Shown here: piece after piece, positions 1 to 11,218 of the stretch | How the letters are laid out: every line of letters begins with the position of its first letter | Position numbering within the stretch: position 1 is the first letter of the stretch | Assembly (NCBI RefSeq): GCF_000002425.4 | Contig: NC_037256.1 | Span: 17,396,586 to 17,460,585, forward strand | Reading direction: 5' to 3' | DNA length: 64,000 bases | Source: Physcomitrium patens | Lineage: Eukaryota > Streptophyta > Bryopsida > Funariales > Funariaceae | The notes under the pieces: model-generated | Told to the model about the DNA's origin: nothing | Seen by the model: the letters and a program-made list of their open reading frames with translations, nothing else | Database searches by the model: none | Position numbers and translations under genes: made by a program

Positions 1-226
1 ATTGAGCTCCCTCTCTCTCTTTCCATCTTCTTGTGGCGAAGCCATGGCAAAATGTTCTCCCATCTTGTGAATGCAAATCTTCTTCTTTAAACTTGTATGG
101 CCTCAATTTAAATTGCTTAATCTATCTCTTTTTATTTTCTTTCTATGAAACTTTTTAAACAAATTTTACTCATCCTTAGCTTTGTAACAGCATAACGCAC
201 GCCTAAATTGAAGTTGTGACAAATTT

Positions 227-820
227 TTGGTGAGTTTTCAAGGTGGCAAGGATCTACTACATTGGCAGTGTAGGAGCGTTAGCTTAAAAACTCTATATCT
301 CGGTGACCTCTAATTCAACTTTAATGTGGATTATTGAAATGAAAGCACTCTAAAAATTAGTTTAATACAAAATTTAAATCACTAATTCCCGATCTATATC
401 AATTTTTTAATGAATTTTAAATGCGAAGGGATCTACTACCTTGGCAGTGTTGAACAACTAGTTTTGAAAAATTGTATCTTAGTACTTACTTTCATTTTTT
501 TTTCTAGGATTTGTTGAAAAAATAACTCTACTAATTTTGGTTTAAGGAAAAAATTATACTTGTAAATTTTAAACTATTAACTTATTTTTAGTGAATTTTT
601 AAATAGAAGGGGGTCTGCTGCCTAGGCAACTCAAGTCACCTTGCTTTGAAAACACACATCTCGAATGTCAGACCTCGGATCACCATGAAATATGATAGAT
701 AGGAGCAACTCTAGGTCAACCTCAACCACAAAAAATTTCAAGTACATAGGAGCTGTGTGGAATTGTTAGCAAATTTTTGAATGACAAGGAATCTGCTGCC
801 CTCAACGTAGCATACTCTAA
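227..820. repeat. Four diverged ~180-bp tandem units
   Basis: A motif of the form ...aaggGATCTACTACcttggcag recurs at about 244, 423, 605 and 783, so the spacing is 179, 182 and 178 bp. Each copy is preceded by a gtgaatttt-like stretch. Text resembling 'gaaaa..tatctcgg' follows the first three motifs. The units differ a lot, so this is an old tandem array or the internal repeats of an LTR. No reading frame crosses it. Seen directly by eye; no alignment was computed. Confidence 0.6.
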
Positions 821-1083
821 GTAAGTTTTTCTTCCCTAATCACCGTCTAATCACATTCTTTAGCACCTAAATTGCTATATTATCACTCATTTGTCTTATT
901 ACCATCAATTCATATTATTTAATAATTTCAAAGAACTTTTATCTCACTTGGAAATTAATCTTAAATTCTAATCTTTTCATCCATTCTTATCTTTAAGGAT
1001 AAAATAAAAATAAAAATAAATAAATACATACATAAATAAAAATGATATCTATATGATATTAGAATATCTAAATCCCAATGAAA

Positions 1084-1178
1084 TATCCATATGATATTAG
1101 GATATCATGTTCTTCAAGAAAGGTATCATATCCTAATATCCATATAATATTAGGATATTAGGATATCATATCCTCTAT
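1084..1178. repeat. AT-rich imperfect inverted repeat
   Basis: Two arms containing atattaggatatcat and its near complement atcatatcctaatat lie about 15 bp apart, and part of the second arm is then repeated directly. The stretch could fold into a hairpin. The rest of 821-2345 is AT-rich spacer in which I see no gene; 1549-1737 is open but resembles nothing. Confidence 0.4.
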
Positions 1179-2345
1179 ATGTGTGAGTGTAAATTTTCAC
1201 TCCTCAACCTAAGTTACAAGATGGCTTTAATTAAGAGTTGCTTGTAATTGGTGTTGTGAAGTGAATTAAGCAAATAACAAGAACAAAAGAAGAACAACCA
1301 CAAAGCAATTGAAATAAATGACATGAAGCAATTACAACCTCTAAAACTAAGACATAGTCTATGCACTATGTTTTTATCTAATAAAAGTAAAAGTAAAAAA
1401 GTAAAAAAAATAGATATTTAATTTTATTTTCTTTCCAATGACATAAGATACATGTAAATCCGAATTACTATGAATAAGTTATGAAGTTTTAAAGATATGA
1501 AGTAAATAATTAAAAAATGAAATAAAAATATTTTACTTCTAAGGTAACTTGCTTATAGATCAAGGATTCGAGCCTCACCAAGGCTCACATGTAGTTTCTA
1601 AGAGGGTTTTAGAGACGCCACGAAGCCTTAGTCTTATCCTCCTAACTACCTTCAAGGTGCTACAACCCATATGTAACTTGTGCATTCCCCTTCCTACAAG
1701 GATTATATTACATGCTGGTCCTCCTATTTTCTACTAGAAGGACCAACATTTTTGCAATTTTGACCTCACCATGGTGTTCAAAAACACCCAAATAGCTTGT
1801 AAACCTTGTGTGGCTTTCAAATCTTGCTCCATTTCTTCATAAAGGCTCCCAAAGTGATAAAACTCATTTTTACCAAGATCTTAAAAATTGCTCTAAAAAT
1901 TCCTAAAATATTCTAAATAAATTATAAATAAATTCTGAAAAATTCTATAATATTTCAATAATGCTAATATCTATCTAAGGCTACATTTTCCAACCTTGGT
2001 GATTTTTGATAATAATAAAAACTAATTTGAATCCATTATAAATCCTATTTTTTTATACCAATAACAAAAATGATATGAGGTTCTTTCTCATGCTTCTTCT
2101 AAATAATAAAATTTATAGTTTTTATAAGTAGTACATATAGATAGAAGACCAAAATAAATATTTTTTTTAATAAATAATTCTTAATATTCAACAATAAAAT
2201 AAAAATACTAAATCAACGTAGTTAATTGCTTCCAAGACTTGTTAAGATACTATTTCTACCATTAACATTTTAATTTTATATTTTTCTAAGGATTTCTATT
2301 CTATTTACTATATATTATGATTTAAAACATTCTAAATATATATTT

Positions 2346-2609
2346 TTATTCTAAAAAAATAAGTGAGTCAATTTGATGACCCACAACATGTATAATTGAT
2401 TTTTCGTCCAAAATTAGCTCAATAGGCATATAATTAATAACAATTCTATCATTAGTTCTATTTGTCCATAAAGCAAATAGTAGAATTCTTAGCCATTGTC
2501 TTGACTTACCTCTACAAGCCTTAATAAGAGCATTAATGATAAAAAGATATCTTCTTTTACTCTTGCTATTAGCCTTAAGGTTATGAAAAATTGTTAGCTT
2601 CAACTTCAC
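2346..2609 (-). pseudogene. Integrase C-terminal relic (Gypsy)
   Basis: An open stretch of about 87 codons includes KANSKSKRRYLFIINALIKA and then RILLFALWTNRTNDRIVIN followed by YMPIEL. This matches the end of a Gypsy integrase core, where a region of the type 'KANG..ERRH..I..AL' precedes 'FALWADRTT...TGYMP.EL'. There is no start context and no downstream domain in frame. It is a dead fragment of the older element around the 5401-11769 insertion. Confidence 0.5.
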
Positions 2610-3923
2610 ATCATATCTTTGGAAAAAAAATTCTAGCCTCTATTGTATTTATTTCTCCTCAATCACCTCTCATCCTTCTAATGTTATTATATCTAAAAAA
2701 GATATCTTCTAAGATGAATCTGTACACTCATTCTATGATCTTTGTCCTTAAAGTTCTACCTTCAACATAATTTGAAAGCTCTTCTTTTGCCAAAAAAAGA
2801 TACTTTATACCTTATAATTCTTATAGTATTGCAATCAAGTCAATCATCCATTGAAAAAGTATTGTAAGTAGATAAGTAGGATGCAATTCATCTTTATATC
2901 TGACTTTGGATTCCAATTGGTATTTAATACAAGAAACTATAAATTCCTTTATATCTTTATAGAGGCTCTTCCATCAATATTGCTCCTTGATTTTATAATA
3001 GGTGGTTCAATCTCTTCTATGGCCTATCCAAAGTATATCATGAAATTCCTTAAGAACTTAATTTTTAGTTTTTGCATCATCTACCATTTTCAATAATATT
3101 TTATCTTTTTTTTTTTGGCATCTTTTAAAAAAAAATATTTCTTAGAATATAGTCATAAGATTAATATTTGATTTCTTTAAAAGCCTTGTTTGAATAGCCT
3201 TCTTATCTCTTCTTCATACTCAAATAGATGCCAATATCTGTTAACTTGCTTCTATAAAGATCTTCTCTGAAAGTTTCATCTTCACTACTAATACTTATTT
3301 AATTAATAATTTGTACATAATCATAGTACTCATTTTCATCTTCTTCATCAATCTCTTGTATCTCCATCTCTTCATTACAAATATATGTGGCTCTAAATAG
3401 CATATCTACTACAAAATTCTTCTTGCCAAAATTGTATACCAATATAAGATTGAATGATCTAATATAAGTTATCTATTTCAGCATGGTAATATCAAAAATA
3501 GAATAATTAGAAATCATATCTAATAATAGTAAATAATCAATTTTTAGTACCACATTAGCTATAATTAAGTAATTTTTTTTCTATTTTCATAACTGTAAGT
3601 ACTTTCAAAAGTTTATTTTTTACTTGTGGATATACTCTTTGTCTATTTGTAAAAATTCTTGGTCCAAATTTGATGGCAAAACTTTTATCTATTGTATCAT
3701 TGTGACTAATAGCTCATATAGTAATAGTAGAATTTGTATCAATAGGGACAATAGCTAGTTTTTTATAATCATAGTTAACTTGCCTCAAGACTAGTGGTAA
3801 CTTCAAAATCTCTTTTAGCCTATCCATGGCTAATCTTTTATTTTGCTCACATTTGAACTTAATATTTCTTTTCAAAAGACTATATAATAACTCAACTATG
3901 TGAGTAAAGTGAAGAACCTAAAT

Positions 3924-4265
3924 TTAATAGAAGACACAGGCTTCTAAAAACCTCTTTACTTTCGTGATGCTACTATTTGCTTTCATCTTAGGAAGAGCAT
4001 CAATCTTTTTAAGATTAAATTTTCTACCATACCTTCTATATAAGTGTCTAACTATCATAATTTTATCAATTCTAAAATTAAACTTGTTAAGAAAAAAGAT
4101 TAGATCTACTTCTTTAAGCTTCTTTAAAATCTTATCAACATCTTTAATGTGATTCTTTACAAACTTTTTATATTCATTACCATCTAATATTAAGTCTCTA
4201 GCATCTTCTTTATAGTCTTTAAAATATATAGCAACTAAAACAAAATTAGTCTTTTTAAAGCACAA
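3924..4265 (-). pseudogene. Reverse transcriptase thumb/connection relic (Gypsy)
   Basis: A fragment of about 113 codons has the spacing of a Gypsy RT beyond its catalytic YxDD. HIKDVDKILKKLKEVDL corresponds to the 'H...V..VL..L...L' helix. FRIDKIMIVRHL corresponds to the usual 'F....i.fLGH'. KVKRFLEACVFY corresponds to 'vr.FLG...yYR'. The catalytic palm is missing or decayed upstream. It belongs with the neighbouring integrase relic; there is no sign of a functional frame. Confidence 0.55.
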
Positions 4266-5395
4266 AATTTCTTAGGATTTGATTCATGGCATTTTACCTA
4301 TGAGCTATTGAGTTAGTGTCATCTTAAGGCAAAGTAGACATTCTCATAAGTTCAAATATAATCTTCATGATTATCAAATTTCTATTTTCTAATGCAAGCT
4401 GAAAGTTCTCTAATAAACAAAATATAGATCTTCAATAGAATAGATGGCATGTTTTATAAAAGTCTCAATAACCTCATCCACAAGTGATCATCCTTTGTTT
4501 TTCATTGTCACCTTATTGGTTGGCTGCATATCTTAGGTGAATCAAAAAGCTTTAGATTTCTTTAGCACTATGAACTATCAATTGGAGAATAGAGCCATAG
4601 ATAATTCAAGTATTTTTATTTGCATCTTTTCTTTGAATAGACTCATGAACTTAGATAGTAAGGCTTTTAGCACAAGAATTAGTTTCAAATCCTAATACAC
4701 ATGTAAAATAATGAAAATAACTATTGACACAACAATCTTTGGATTAATACATTCAATCTCATCTTATGAAGAGGCAAAAGCTTTATCATGCATGGAGATT
4801 ATTTTTCAAAATCTTTTCTTCTCAATTTCTTTCAAGAAATCACTTCTTCTAATCTTTAACTTAGTCAATGTCTCTTCTATGAAATTGTATCCAATCTTTC
4901 TTGTCTTCCTCAATTTAGATTCTTTTTCAACCTTCTTAATATGATCTTTGGAGTCTAATGGTAGTTGTGTTGGTACTGGCCTTACTTTCTTTGACAAGGT
5001 CTTATACTTGATATTTACTATTATCTTAGTCTCTAAGCTATAATTCTTGATCAACCTGCATCAGTAGCTATCTTCAATATCTCTTTATACAATCCTCTTG
5101 AATGAATCTCTACTATCATATCAATCAATATAATATCTTCTCTATGTAAAGACTCCAAAACTTATAAAATATTATTTGAAAATCCTTCTTCTTCAATAAA
5201 TTGAGAAATAAATTCATCACTCAAAATCACACCAATTCTTTTTAATTTTTTCTCAATTTTTATAATTGATATTTTATACATAGAATCTCAATCTTTAACC
5301 TTTTAAAAATTCACAAATCCATCCTCTATCAAATTTTAAAGCTTACAATCACTTCTTTTTATATTAAGGCATATATTAATTGATGATTTTTTTAT

Positions 5396-5400
5396 ACATG
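5396..5400. other. Target-site duplication, left copy (acatg)
   Basis: The five bases acatg immediately before the LTR at 5401 are repeated at 11770-11774, immediately after the other LTR. A 5-bp duplication is normal for Ty3/Gypsy integrases. It shows that 5401-11769 inserted as one unit into older sequence. Confidence 0.85.
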
Positions 5401-5952
5401 TGTCAAGGACAAAGACTCGATGAGGGAAAATATACACAAAAAGGCTATCTCGATATAATAAGTCAAAATATAAACAAGTATGTATATTAAAATGAAACTA
5501 GAATGGCTATTGCCACAAGATAAGAAACTAAAGACTCTTGAACCTGGACTAGAAGCAAGAAACGAGTTGACAAGAGTGAAGAAGCCTTCACTCTTGTCTC
5601 TATATATACTATCTAACTAAGAGCTACGTGGCGACGTTCTATAGGACCTCCAATATGTGTTGACTTTGTAGGACACATGCCTTGACTTACAAGGCAAGTT
5701 TTTCTACGTGTGGGCCACATAGTTAGCTTGATCTTCAAGCTAACAACATGTGTGGCACATGGCCAACTTGTTGACCACGTTTCTAATCCAAAAAGTCAAT
5801 TAAAGACACCTATGAAGTCAAAGCAGTGTCTAGGAAGTTTCTAGGAAGCTTCTATATTAAATATTATAGAATTAACTTACTTTTATCTACTTTTACTTAC
5901 TTCTACCTATTTCTATATGTAATTATTAGCTTACATGATTATGGCCGTGACA
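5401..5952 (-). repeat. 3' LTR of copy 1
   Basis: It runs from TGTCAAGGAC to CCGTGACA on the plus strand and matches 11219-11769 nearly base for base. It contains two neighbouring hairpins: GCCTTG/CAAGGC at 5679-5695, and GTTAGCTTGA/TCAAGCTAAC with a 3-base loop at 5722-5744. It also has ACGTG cores (ctacgtgg, ctacgtgt) of the G-box/ABRE type that could bind bZIP factors. The regulatory reading is inference. Confidence 0.93.
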
Positions 5953-5965
5953 TTACCCTCCCTTC
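5953..5965 (-). other. Polypurine tract of copy 1
   Basis: Read on the minus strand, this is gaagggagggtaa directly before the 3' LTR. That is the position of the RNase-resistant primer for plus-strand DNA synthesis. Copy 2 has the same feature at 47317-47329 with a longer G run. Confidence 0.85.
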
Positions 5966-5993
5966 TAGAGACGAGTTCCACGAGGAGCGGTCA

Positions 5994-6293
5994 TCATATG
6001 TTGAAGAAATCTATGATGCGACGAATTAAATTTGCCACATACTCTGATCTCTGTTCTCTTTGAAGATGATTGATAGGGCCTCTCAACCATCCATAGTGCC
6101 CCATACCAGGGCGGGAAGACCACCCAGTTATTTGATCATTGTTGAGGCCTTCGTAACTTCCTTCAAATAGAATATTTGGAACACCATCAAGAGTTGTTCC
6201 TACCTCTAGCAAAATCACCAAACATCGGGAGTCCCTTCTCAAATCGTGATACCAAACGCGTTGTATCTCACTATCTATTCGAGGAAGAACATG
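5994..6293 (-). pseudogene. Open frame between chromodomain and 3' LTR
   Basis: About 99 codons are open without a start codon at the head, between the end of pol (6511) and the polypurine tract. Recognisable stretches are GVPNILFEGSYEGLNNDQIT and YGWLRGPINHL. The same frame is present in copy 2 (47358-47657) with one internal stop. By eye roughly 14 of the base differences change an amino acid and about 5 do not, so there is no sign of strong selection on the protein. I do not recognise it. It may be an extra ORF of this family or simply 3' untranslated sequence. Confidence 0.35.
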
Positions 6294-6510
6294 TCATTCT
6301 TGAAGATCTTCATCTCGATTGCGTCATCTTGAAGGTTGTGACAATCGTAATGTCTCGTCGGATAGGTCAGCAAATGAAGGTTCTTGAGTTGAATCCGCTG
6401 GTTGTTGGCTCTCCATCTAATTAGCGTCACAAATGCAAAGAAGTTACAAACAAGGATAGGAAATTGAATGTTATGTTGCTTCAATTTTGTCTCTTTTATA
6501 AGAGAGATTT

Positions 6511-7686
6511 TCATCTTGGTTTCGATGGATGTCGTTGATGAAAAACTTTGACTTTAGCTGATGCATTTGCTAGATTCCTGGATGGCTCCCATGTGCGTTC
6601 ACTAATATCATATCCACACCAATGAACAAGATATTTCAGCTTATTTCAGGGCCGCCTTGAGTCTAATATCTCTTCCACCTCAAATTCTTCATTATTATCT
6701 ACTTCTATAGGAGGCGGTGGCATTTGTCTTCTTCCTTGTATATCCACTGTCTTATATGGTTCAAGAAGAGACACATGGAATACAGGATGGATCTTCATTG
6801 ACTCTGGTAGATGTAACCGATATGCAACTGGGTTGATCTGTTCAGAAACAGAAAAGGGGCCAAGCCTACGATAGTCCAACTTGTCACAAGGTCGAGTAGT
6901 CTTGATATTGCGACAAAGTAGCCATACCTTATCACCCATGTTGATTTGTGGTTGCTCCTTACGATATAGATCTGCGTTTATCTTTTGTCGTTCTTGAGCT
7001 TCCTTCAATTGTGTCTTCATTATTGCATGTAACTCTGACAACCGATTTGCCATATCTTTTGCTGCAGGATTATCAACTTTTGAAAAATCAAAAGTATCAA
7101 GTCGTGGATGATAGCCATAATTGGCAAAGAAAGGTGTTTTTTGCGTGGAAGAATGTACCGTATTATTATAAGCAAACTCTGCCAATGGTAGAAGGGTTGT
7201 TCAATCATCTTGTTGGTAGTTGATAATAGACCTTAAATATTGCTCCAAGACTTGGTTTACGTGCTCTGTTTGTCCATCAGTTTGAGGATGGAAAGCCGAA
7301 GATAGCTTTATGTCTACTTTTAAAATCTTGAAAAGGATCCTCCAAAATCTTGACACAAATTGAGTTCCCCTATCCGATATGATATCTTTAGGTAATCCAT
7401 GATAGCGATAGATATTATCAATGAAAAGCTTAGCTGTTTCTTCACCTGTGATAGATTTTGTACATGGCACAAAGTGTGCCATCTTGGTGAAACGATCTAC
7501 TATCACAAATATAGAATCATAAGATCTTGAGCTTGAAAGATCTGTGATGAAATCCATAGAAACAGAAGACCATGGTTGTTCTGGTATAGGTAATGGTTGA
7601 AGAAGTCCGTAAGGTCGATGACGAGGAATTTTTGATCTTGAATAAATATCACATGATTGTACAAAGTCTTTGACTGACTTCCACAT
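6511..7686 (-). pseudogene. Integrase core, GPF module and chromodomain of copy 1
   Basis: This is the last third of pol. The integrase shows its catalytic Asp in SMDFITDL, the second in IISDRGTQF, and the Glu region TDGQTEHVNQVLE, so the D,D(35)E set looks complete. It is followed by RRLGPFSVSEQINPVAYRL (GPY/F module) and HPVFHVSLLEPY. After a stop at 6646 the same frame continues with NKLKYLVHWCGYDI and RTWEPSRNLANA, a chromodomain that targets integration to modified histones. Stops at 7687, 7201 and 6646 interrupt it. The 7201 stop (TGA) stands where copy 2 has a Trp codon, and the 7687 stop (TAA) where copy 2 has Gln. Confidence 0.9.
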
Positions 7687-8246
7687 TTATGGCCACCAAA
7701 AATCTCTTGATATGAGTTCCAAAGTCTTATTATATCCAAAGCCCTGCTGCTGGAAAGTCATGACGTGCTTGAAGAACACGTAAATGTGCTTCTCCTTCTG
7801 GATCATATAGGCGTCCTTCAAAATATAATAGATTATTTTTGAACTCGAACTTAGAAGGATCATGAGACTTGGAAGAATTATTCTTGATATCATGAACAAG
7901 AGGGTCTGAGGACATACTGGAATGGATTTTCTTGAAAAAAGTTGAATCAACAGTCAATGTTGATTTCATTGCTCGGAGATGAAATTGCTCCGGTTTCAAG
8001 AGGACTGTTCTTTGTTGCTCAAAAGCTACATCTCCTTCTTTTGGTACAAAATAAGAACGTCTAGATAGGGCATCGGACAAACCTTGTTGTTTTCCTGGCC
8101 GATAAGTGATAATGAACTCGAATCTTGACAAAGACATACTCCAATGAGCTTGACGACGATTCAATACGCGTGCTGACATGAAATACTCAAGGTTCTTTTG
8201 ATCTATATACACAGTGACTGGACTAGAAGCGCCTTCTAGATAATGA
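7687..8246 (-). pseudogene. RNase H end and integrase zinc-finger region of copy 1
   Basis: This stretch joins the RNase H domain to the integrase. It carries LSRFEFIITYRPGKQQGLSD followed by ALSRR, the standard end of a Gypsy RNase H. Next comes a linker, and then HDFPAAG and SRDFWWP from the N-terminal integrase region. The frame shifts near 7740: the upstream frame ends in a stop at 7730, while the frame of 7687-7950 continues into the integrase. The stop at 8249 lies just upstream in element order. Confidence 0.85.
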
Positions 8247-8248
8247 TG

Positions 8249-9640
8249 TCATTCTTGAAAGGAATCCACGATTGTAAGAAGTTCTTTATCGTGGATCTCA
8301 TAATTGATCTCGGCTGCTGAGAATTTTCTTGAATGAAAAGCTATCGGATGAAGTTTGTCATCTGATCCCATTTGTGATAAAACTGCACCCAAGGCAAAAT
8401 CTGATGCATCTGTTTCCATAAAAAATGCCTTGAAAAAGTCAATACGATATAAGACTGGTGCAGAGACAAACGATGTCTTCAAGGCTTTAAATGCTGCTTC
8501 CGCTTCTTGATTCCATTGGAATTTATTTTTACTAGTCAAGCGTGTAAGTGGAGTTGCAACTCGTGAGAAATCTTTGATGAAGATCCGATAGTAATTGGCA
8601 AATCCCAAGAAACATTGGACATCTCTTACTGTCCTTGGAATCTTCCAATCCATGATTGTTTGGACTTTCTTAGAATCCATCATGAGACCATCATTTGAAA
8701 TGATGTATCCTAAAAAGTCAACTTGAGTAGTGTGAAATACACACTTTTCCATCTTGGCGTACAATCTTGCATCTCTAAGTTTTTGTAATACTTGACGAAC
8801 ATGTATTTCATGTTCTTCGACGTTCTTAGAATAGATCAGGATATCGTCTAGATAGCAGACGACAAAATTATCTAAGAATTCACGAAATACATCATTCATG
8901 AGATGTTGAAAAGCAGCTGGTGCATTCGTGAGTCCAAAGGGCATGACATTATATTCGAAATGTCCATATCTGGTTCGAAACGCAGTCTTCCATTCATCTC
9001 CTTCTTTGATCCGTACTAGATTATATGCTCCTCTTAGATCTATTTTTGTATAGATCTTAGCTTGATTCAACTGGTCAAGGAGTCCTGATATCAAAGGTAA
9101 TGGATACGTGTTCTTGATTGTGATCTTGTTGAGTCCTCGATAGTCAACACACATTCGTAAAGATCCATCTTTTTTCTTTACGAATAGAATTGGAGCTCCT
9201 CTTGGAGATTTTGAATGGCGTATGAAATTCTTTGCTAAATTCTCGTCAATATATGTCTTGAGTTCAGCCATCTCATCTTGCGATAAACTGTAAATTGGTC
9301 CAAATGGTGGCTGAGTTCCTTCCTTGGGGTCGATTGAACAATCATATGGGCGATGCTCAGGAAGAATATCTGCATTCTTTTTCTCAAAAACGTCTTGATA
9401 CTCCTGATATTGACTTGGAATGCCACTTGAAGTCTTTACGTTTTCAGAAATAGGTGCAGCATAAATAGCAAAAGTTGATCCTTCTTTTGCTGCATGCATA
9501 AATGCTTTTGTACCTATCAGTACAGGTTTTACTATACTAGACTTATAATTTTTTACTTGGTTGGTAGAACTATTAATAACGCTCTGGGAAAAGTCAAGTT
9601 TACATGAATTCCAATCTATTTGAAGGTTATATTTTTCTAC
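8249..9640 (-). pseudogene. Reverse transcriptase and RNase H of copy 1
   Basis: This is the best preserved part of the element, with about 460 open codons. RT motifs appear in order: the region before the fingers (YQEYQDVFEKKNADILPEH), [45 protein letters not shown] and the catalytic CYLDDILIYS. RNase H starts with FMETDASDFALGAVLSQ. It ends at a stop at 8249, where copy 2 has Trp. The same frame lies upstream, separated from the protease only by a TAG at 9641. The catalytic YLDD is intact, unlike in copy 2. Confidence 0.92.
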
Positions 9641-9997
9641 CTAGGATAAACCTAAAATAACTGGATTGGACGGGGATTTAATTATGTTAAAAGCTATGTA
9701 GCTATCATGACCGTCTATTGTTACTTTTATAGGATGAGTTTCATGAGTGACATCTCCAGAAGATAAGGGACGACCATCTATGACTTCTACATGTATGGGT
9801 TTAGGTTTCTGTATAAAAGGTATTTTACGACTTTTAACAAATTGTTCATCTAAAAAACATGCTGAGGCTCTTGAATCTAATAAAGCAGAGGCTTTGTAAT
9901 TCTTAGGTCCTAAATATAAGTCTATTATAAAACAAGGAGAGGGTTCTGAGGAGAGGATAGGACCTTCATTTGGAATTGTACAAGGTTCCAGCTGCAT
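9641..9997 (-). pseudogene. Protease region of copy 1 with variant active site
   Basis: A retropepsin-like domain starts at an ATG (MQLEPCTIPNEGP). The active-site region reads ALLDSRASACFLDEQF, where an aspartic protease normally has D-S/T-G; here Gly is replaced by Arg. Copy 2 and the older copy at 20067-20411 show the same D-S-R. The domain ends PVILGLS and then a TAG, where copy 2 has Trp. Its ATG lies about 80 bases after the gag stop and in a different frame, so gag and pol look like separate frames. Confidence 0.8.
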
Positions 9998-10077
9998 GGT
10001 CCCTATTGTAGCTGGCCAAATCCGTTTCCCGACATGTTGTCTTCTTTGATCGTTGTACCCCTCATTTTATAGTTGCG

Positions 10078-11007
10078 TCATTTCTTTGGACAATGTTGAG
10101 CAGTATGCTTAGGTTCTCCACAATATAAACATAATCCTTCTTGACGATGACGAATCTTTTCTTGCTCAGTTAGGGATTTAAAACGTACCGCGTCAATTTG
10201 CATGTCTTCTACCTCCGAATGTACGTTTGGCAAAGATGTTGATGTTGCCATTGAGTAATAACGTTGAGGTTCCCGTGAATGATTCTCGGATCGAAATTCG
10301 AAAAGTCGATTATCATATTTTACCACAAAATCGATTGCTTGACTCAAAGTTTGAGGATCAGGTAAGTTGAGCATCAATTTCTTTACTTCGTATTGCAATC
10401 CATAAAAAAATTGACTGATGAGTGCAGCATCATCCCACTTGATGTCAATTACAAGTTGTCGAAATTGTGAAGCATACAGTGTTACTGAGCGATTTCCTTG
10501 TCGCAGAATTCGGATCTTATTTGTTGCAACACAAGTTGCATCGTGTTCACCATACATAGATCGAAACTCCGCTAAAAAAGCTTCCAAATTATCCAATATT
10601 GGATTACGTTGTTCAAGAAAAGACAAAAACCACGATAATGCAGAACCAAAAAGTAGAGTGCCAATAAACATGACTTGTGATCTTGGAGTTGGATAGCTTT
10701 GCGGTTGAAGTTCAATTGCCAATTGTACTTGATTGATGAACCCTCGAAACTTAGATCTCGTACCATCAAATTTCTCGGATAAGGCAATTCTTGGTTCTCT
10801 AGTGCTTACAGGATGTTATACAATTGGAGAAGGAACGTGATTTGTTGTAGATGTTGAAGCAGCTCCGATCATCTCTATATCCCGACTTTTTGCTATTCTT
10901 GTTCTTTCTTCTATTGGTGAATTGAGTTGATGCATCGCAAGCATTAACTCCCTCATTTGCTCTTACATTTGTGCCATTACACTCTTCATTTCAAGAAGCT
11001 CTGCCAT
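10078..11007 (-). pseudogene. Gag of copy 1
   Basis: This encodes the structural polyprotein that packages element RNA. The ATG at 11007 gives MAELLEMKSVMAQM and then a stop, where copy 2 continues with Gln. A second stop lies near the segment VSTREPR. From there the frame is open to 10078. It includes the capsid-like LLFGSALSWFLSFLEQRNP and ends with a CCHC zinc knuckle, CLYCGEPKHTAQHC, that binds nucleic acid. Copy 2 aligns throughout, which supports the start. Confidence 0.85.
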
Positions 11008-11186
11008 AATGATACTAAGAAGAAAAATTTGTTTGATACTGCTCAAGACAAAAGAAAAGAAAGACTTGATAACAAAGAAGATACTAAGAACAATATCACT
11101 TTAGAAGTGGGTAATCCGCAAACTTCTAATACGCTTATGTCTTGTCAAGAGAAAGGGGTAATCCACTCTTACTTAAGAAAAACAAA

Positions 11187-11197
11187 GCTCTAATATT
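11187..11197 (-). other. Primer-binding-like site of copy 1
   Basis: On the minus strand it reads aatattagagc; copy 2 has aatatcagagc at 52559-52569. The last nine bases in copy 2, tatcagagc, match the usual initiator-Met tRNA primer site of plant LTR elements (tggtatcagagc). The site lies about 21 bases inside the LTR border, further than the usual 0-5 bases. Assignment is inference. Confidence 0.4.
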
Positions 11198-11218
11198 GTA
11201 AGTGTACTCTTATCAATC

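Noticed and set aside
1549-1737. Possible tRNA, from a gattcgagcc-like B box near 1563
   Set aside because: No A box or acceptor stem can be formed around it; no other tRNA, rRNA or CRISPR candidate was seen in the window.
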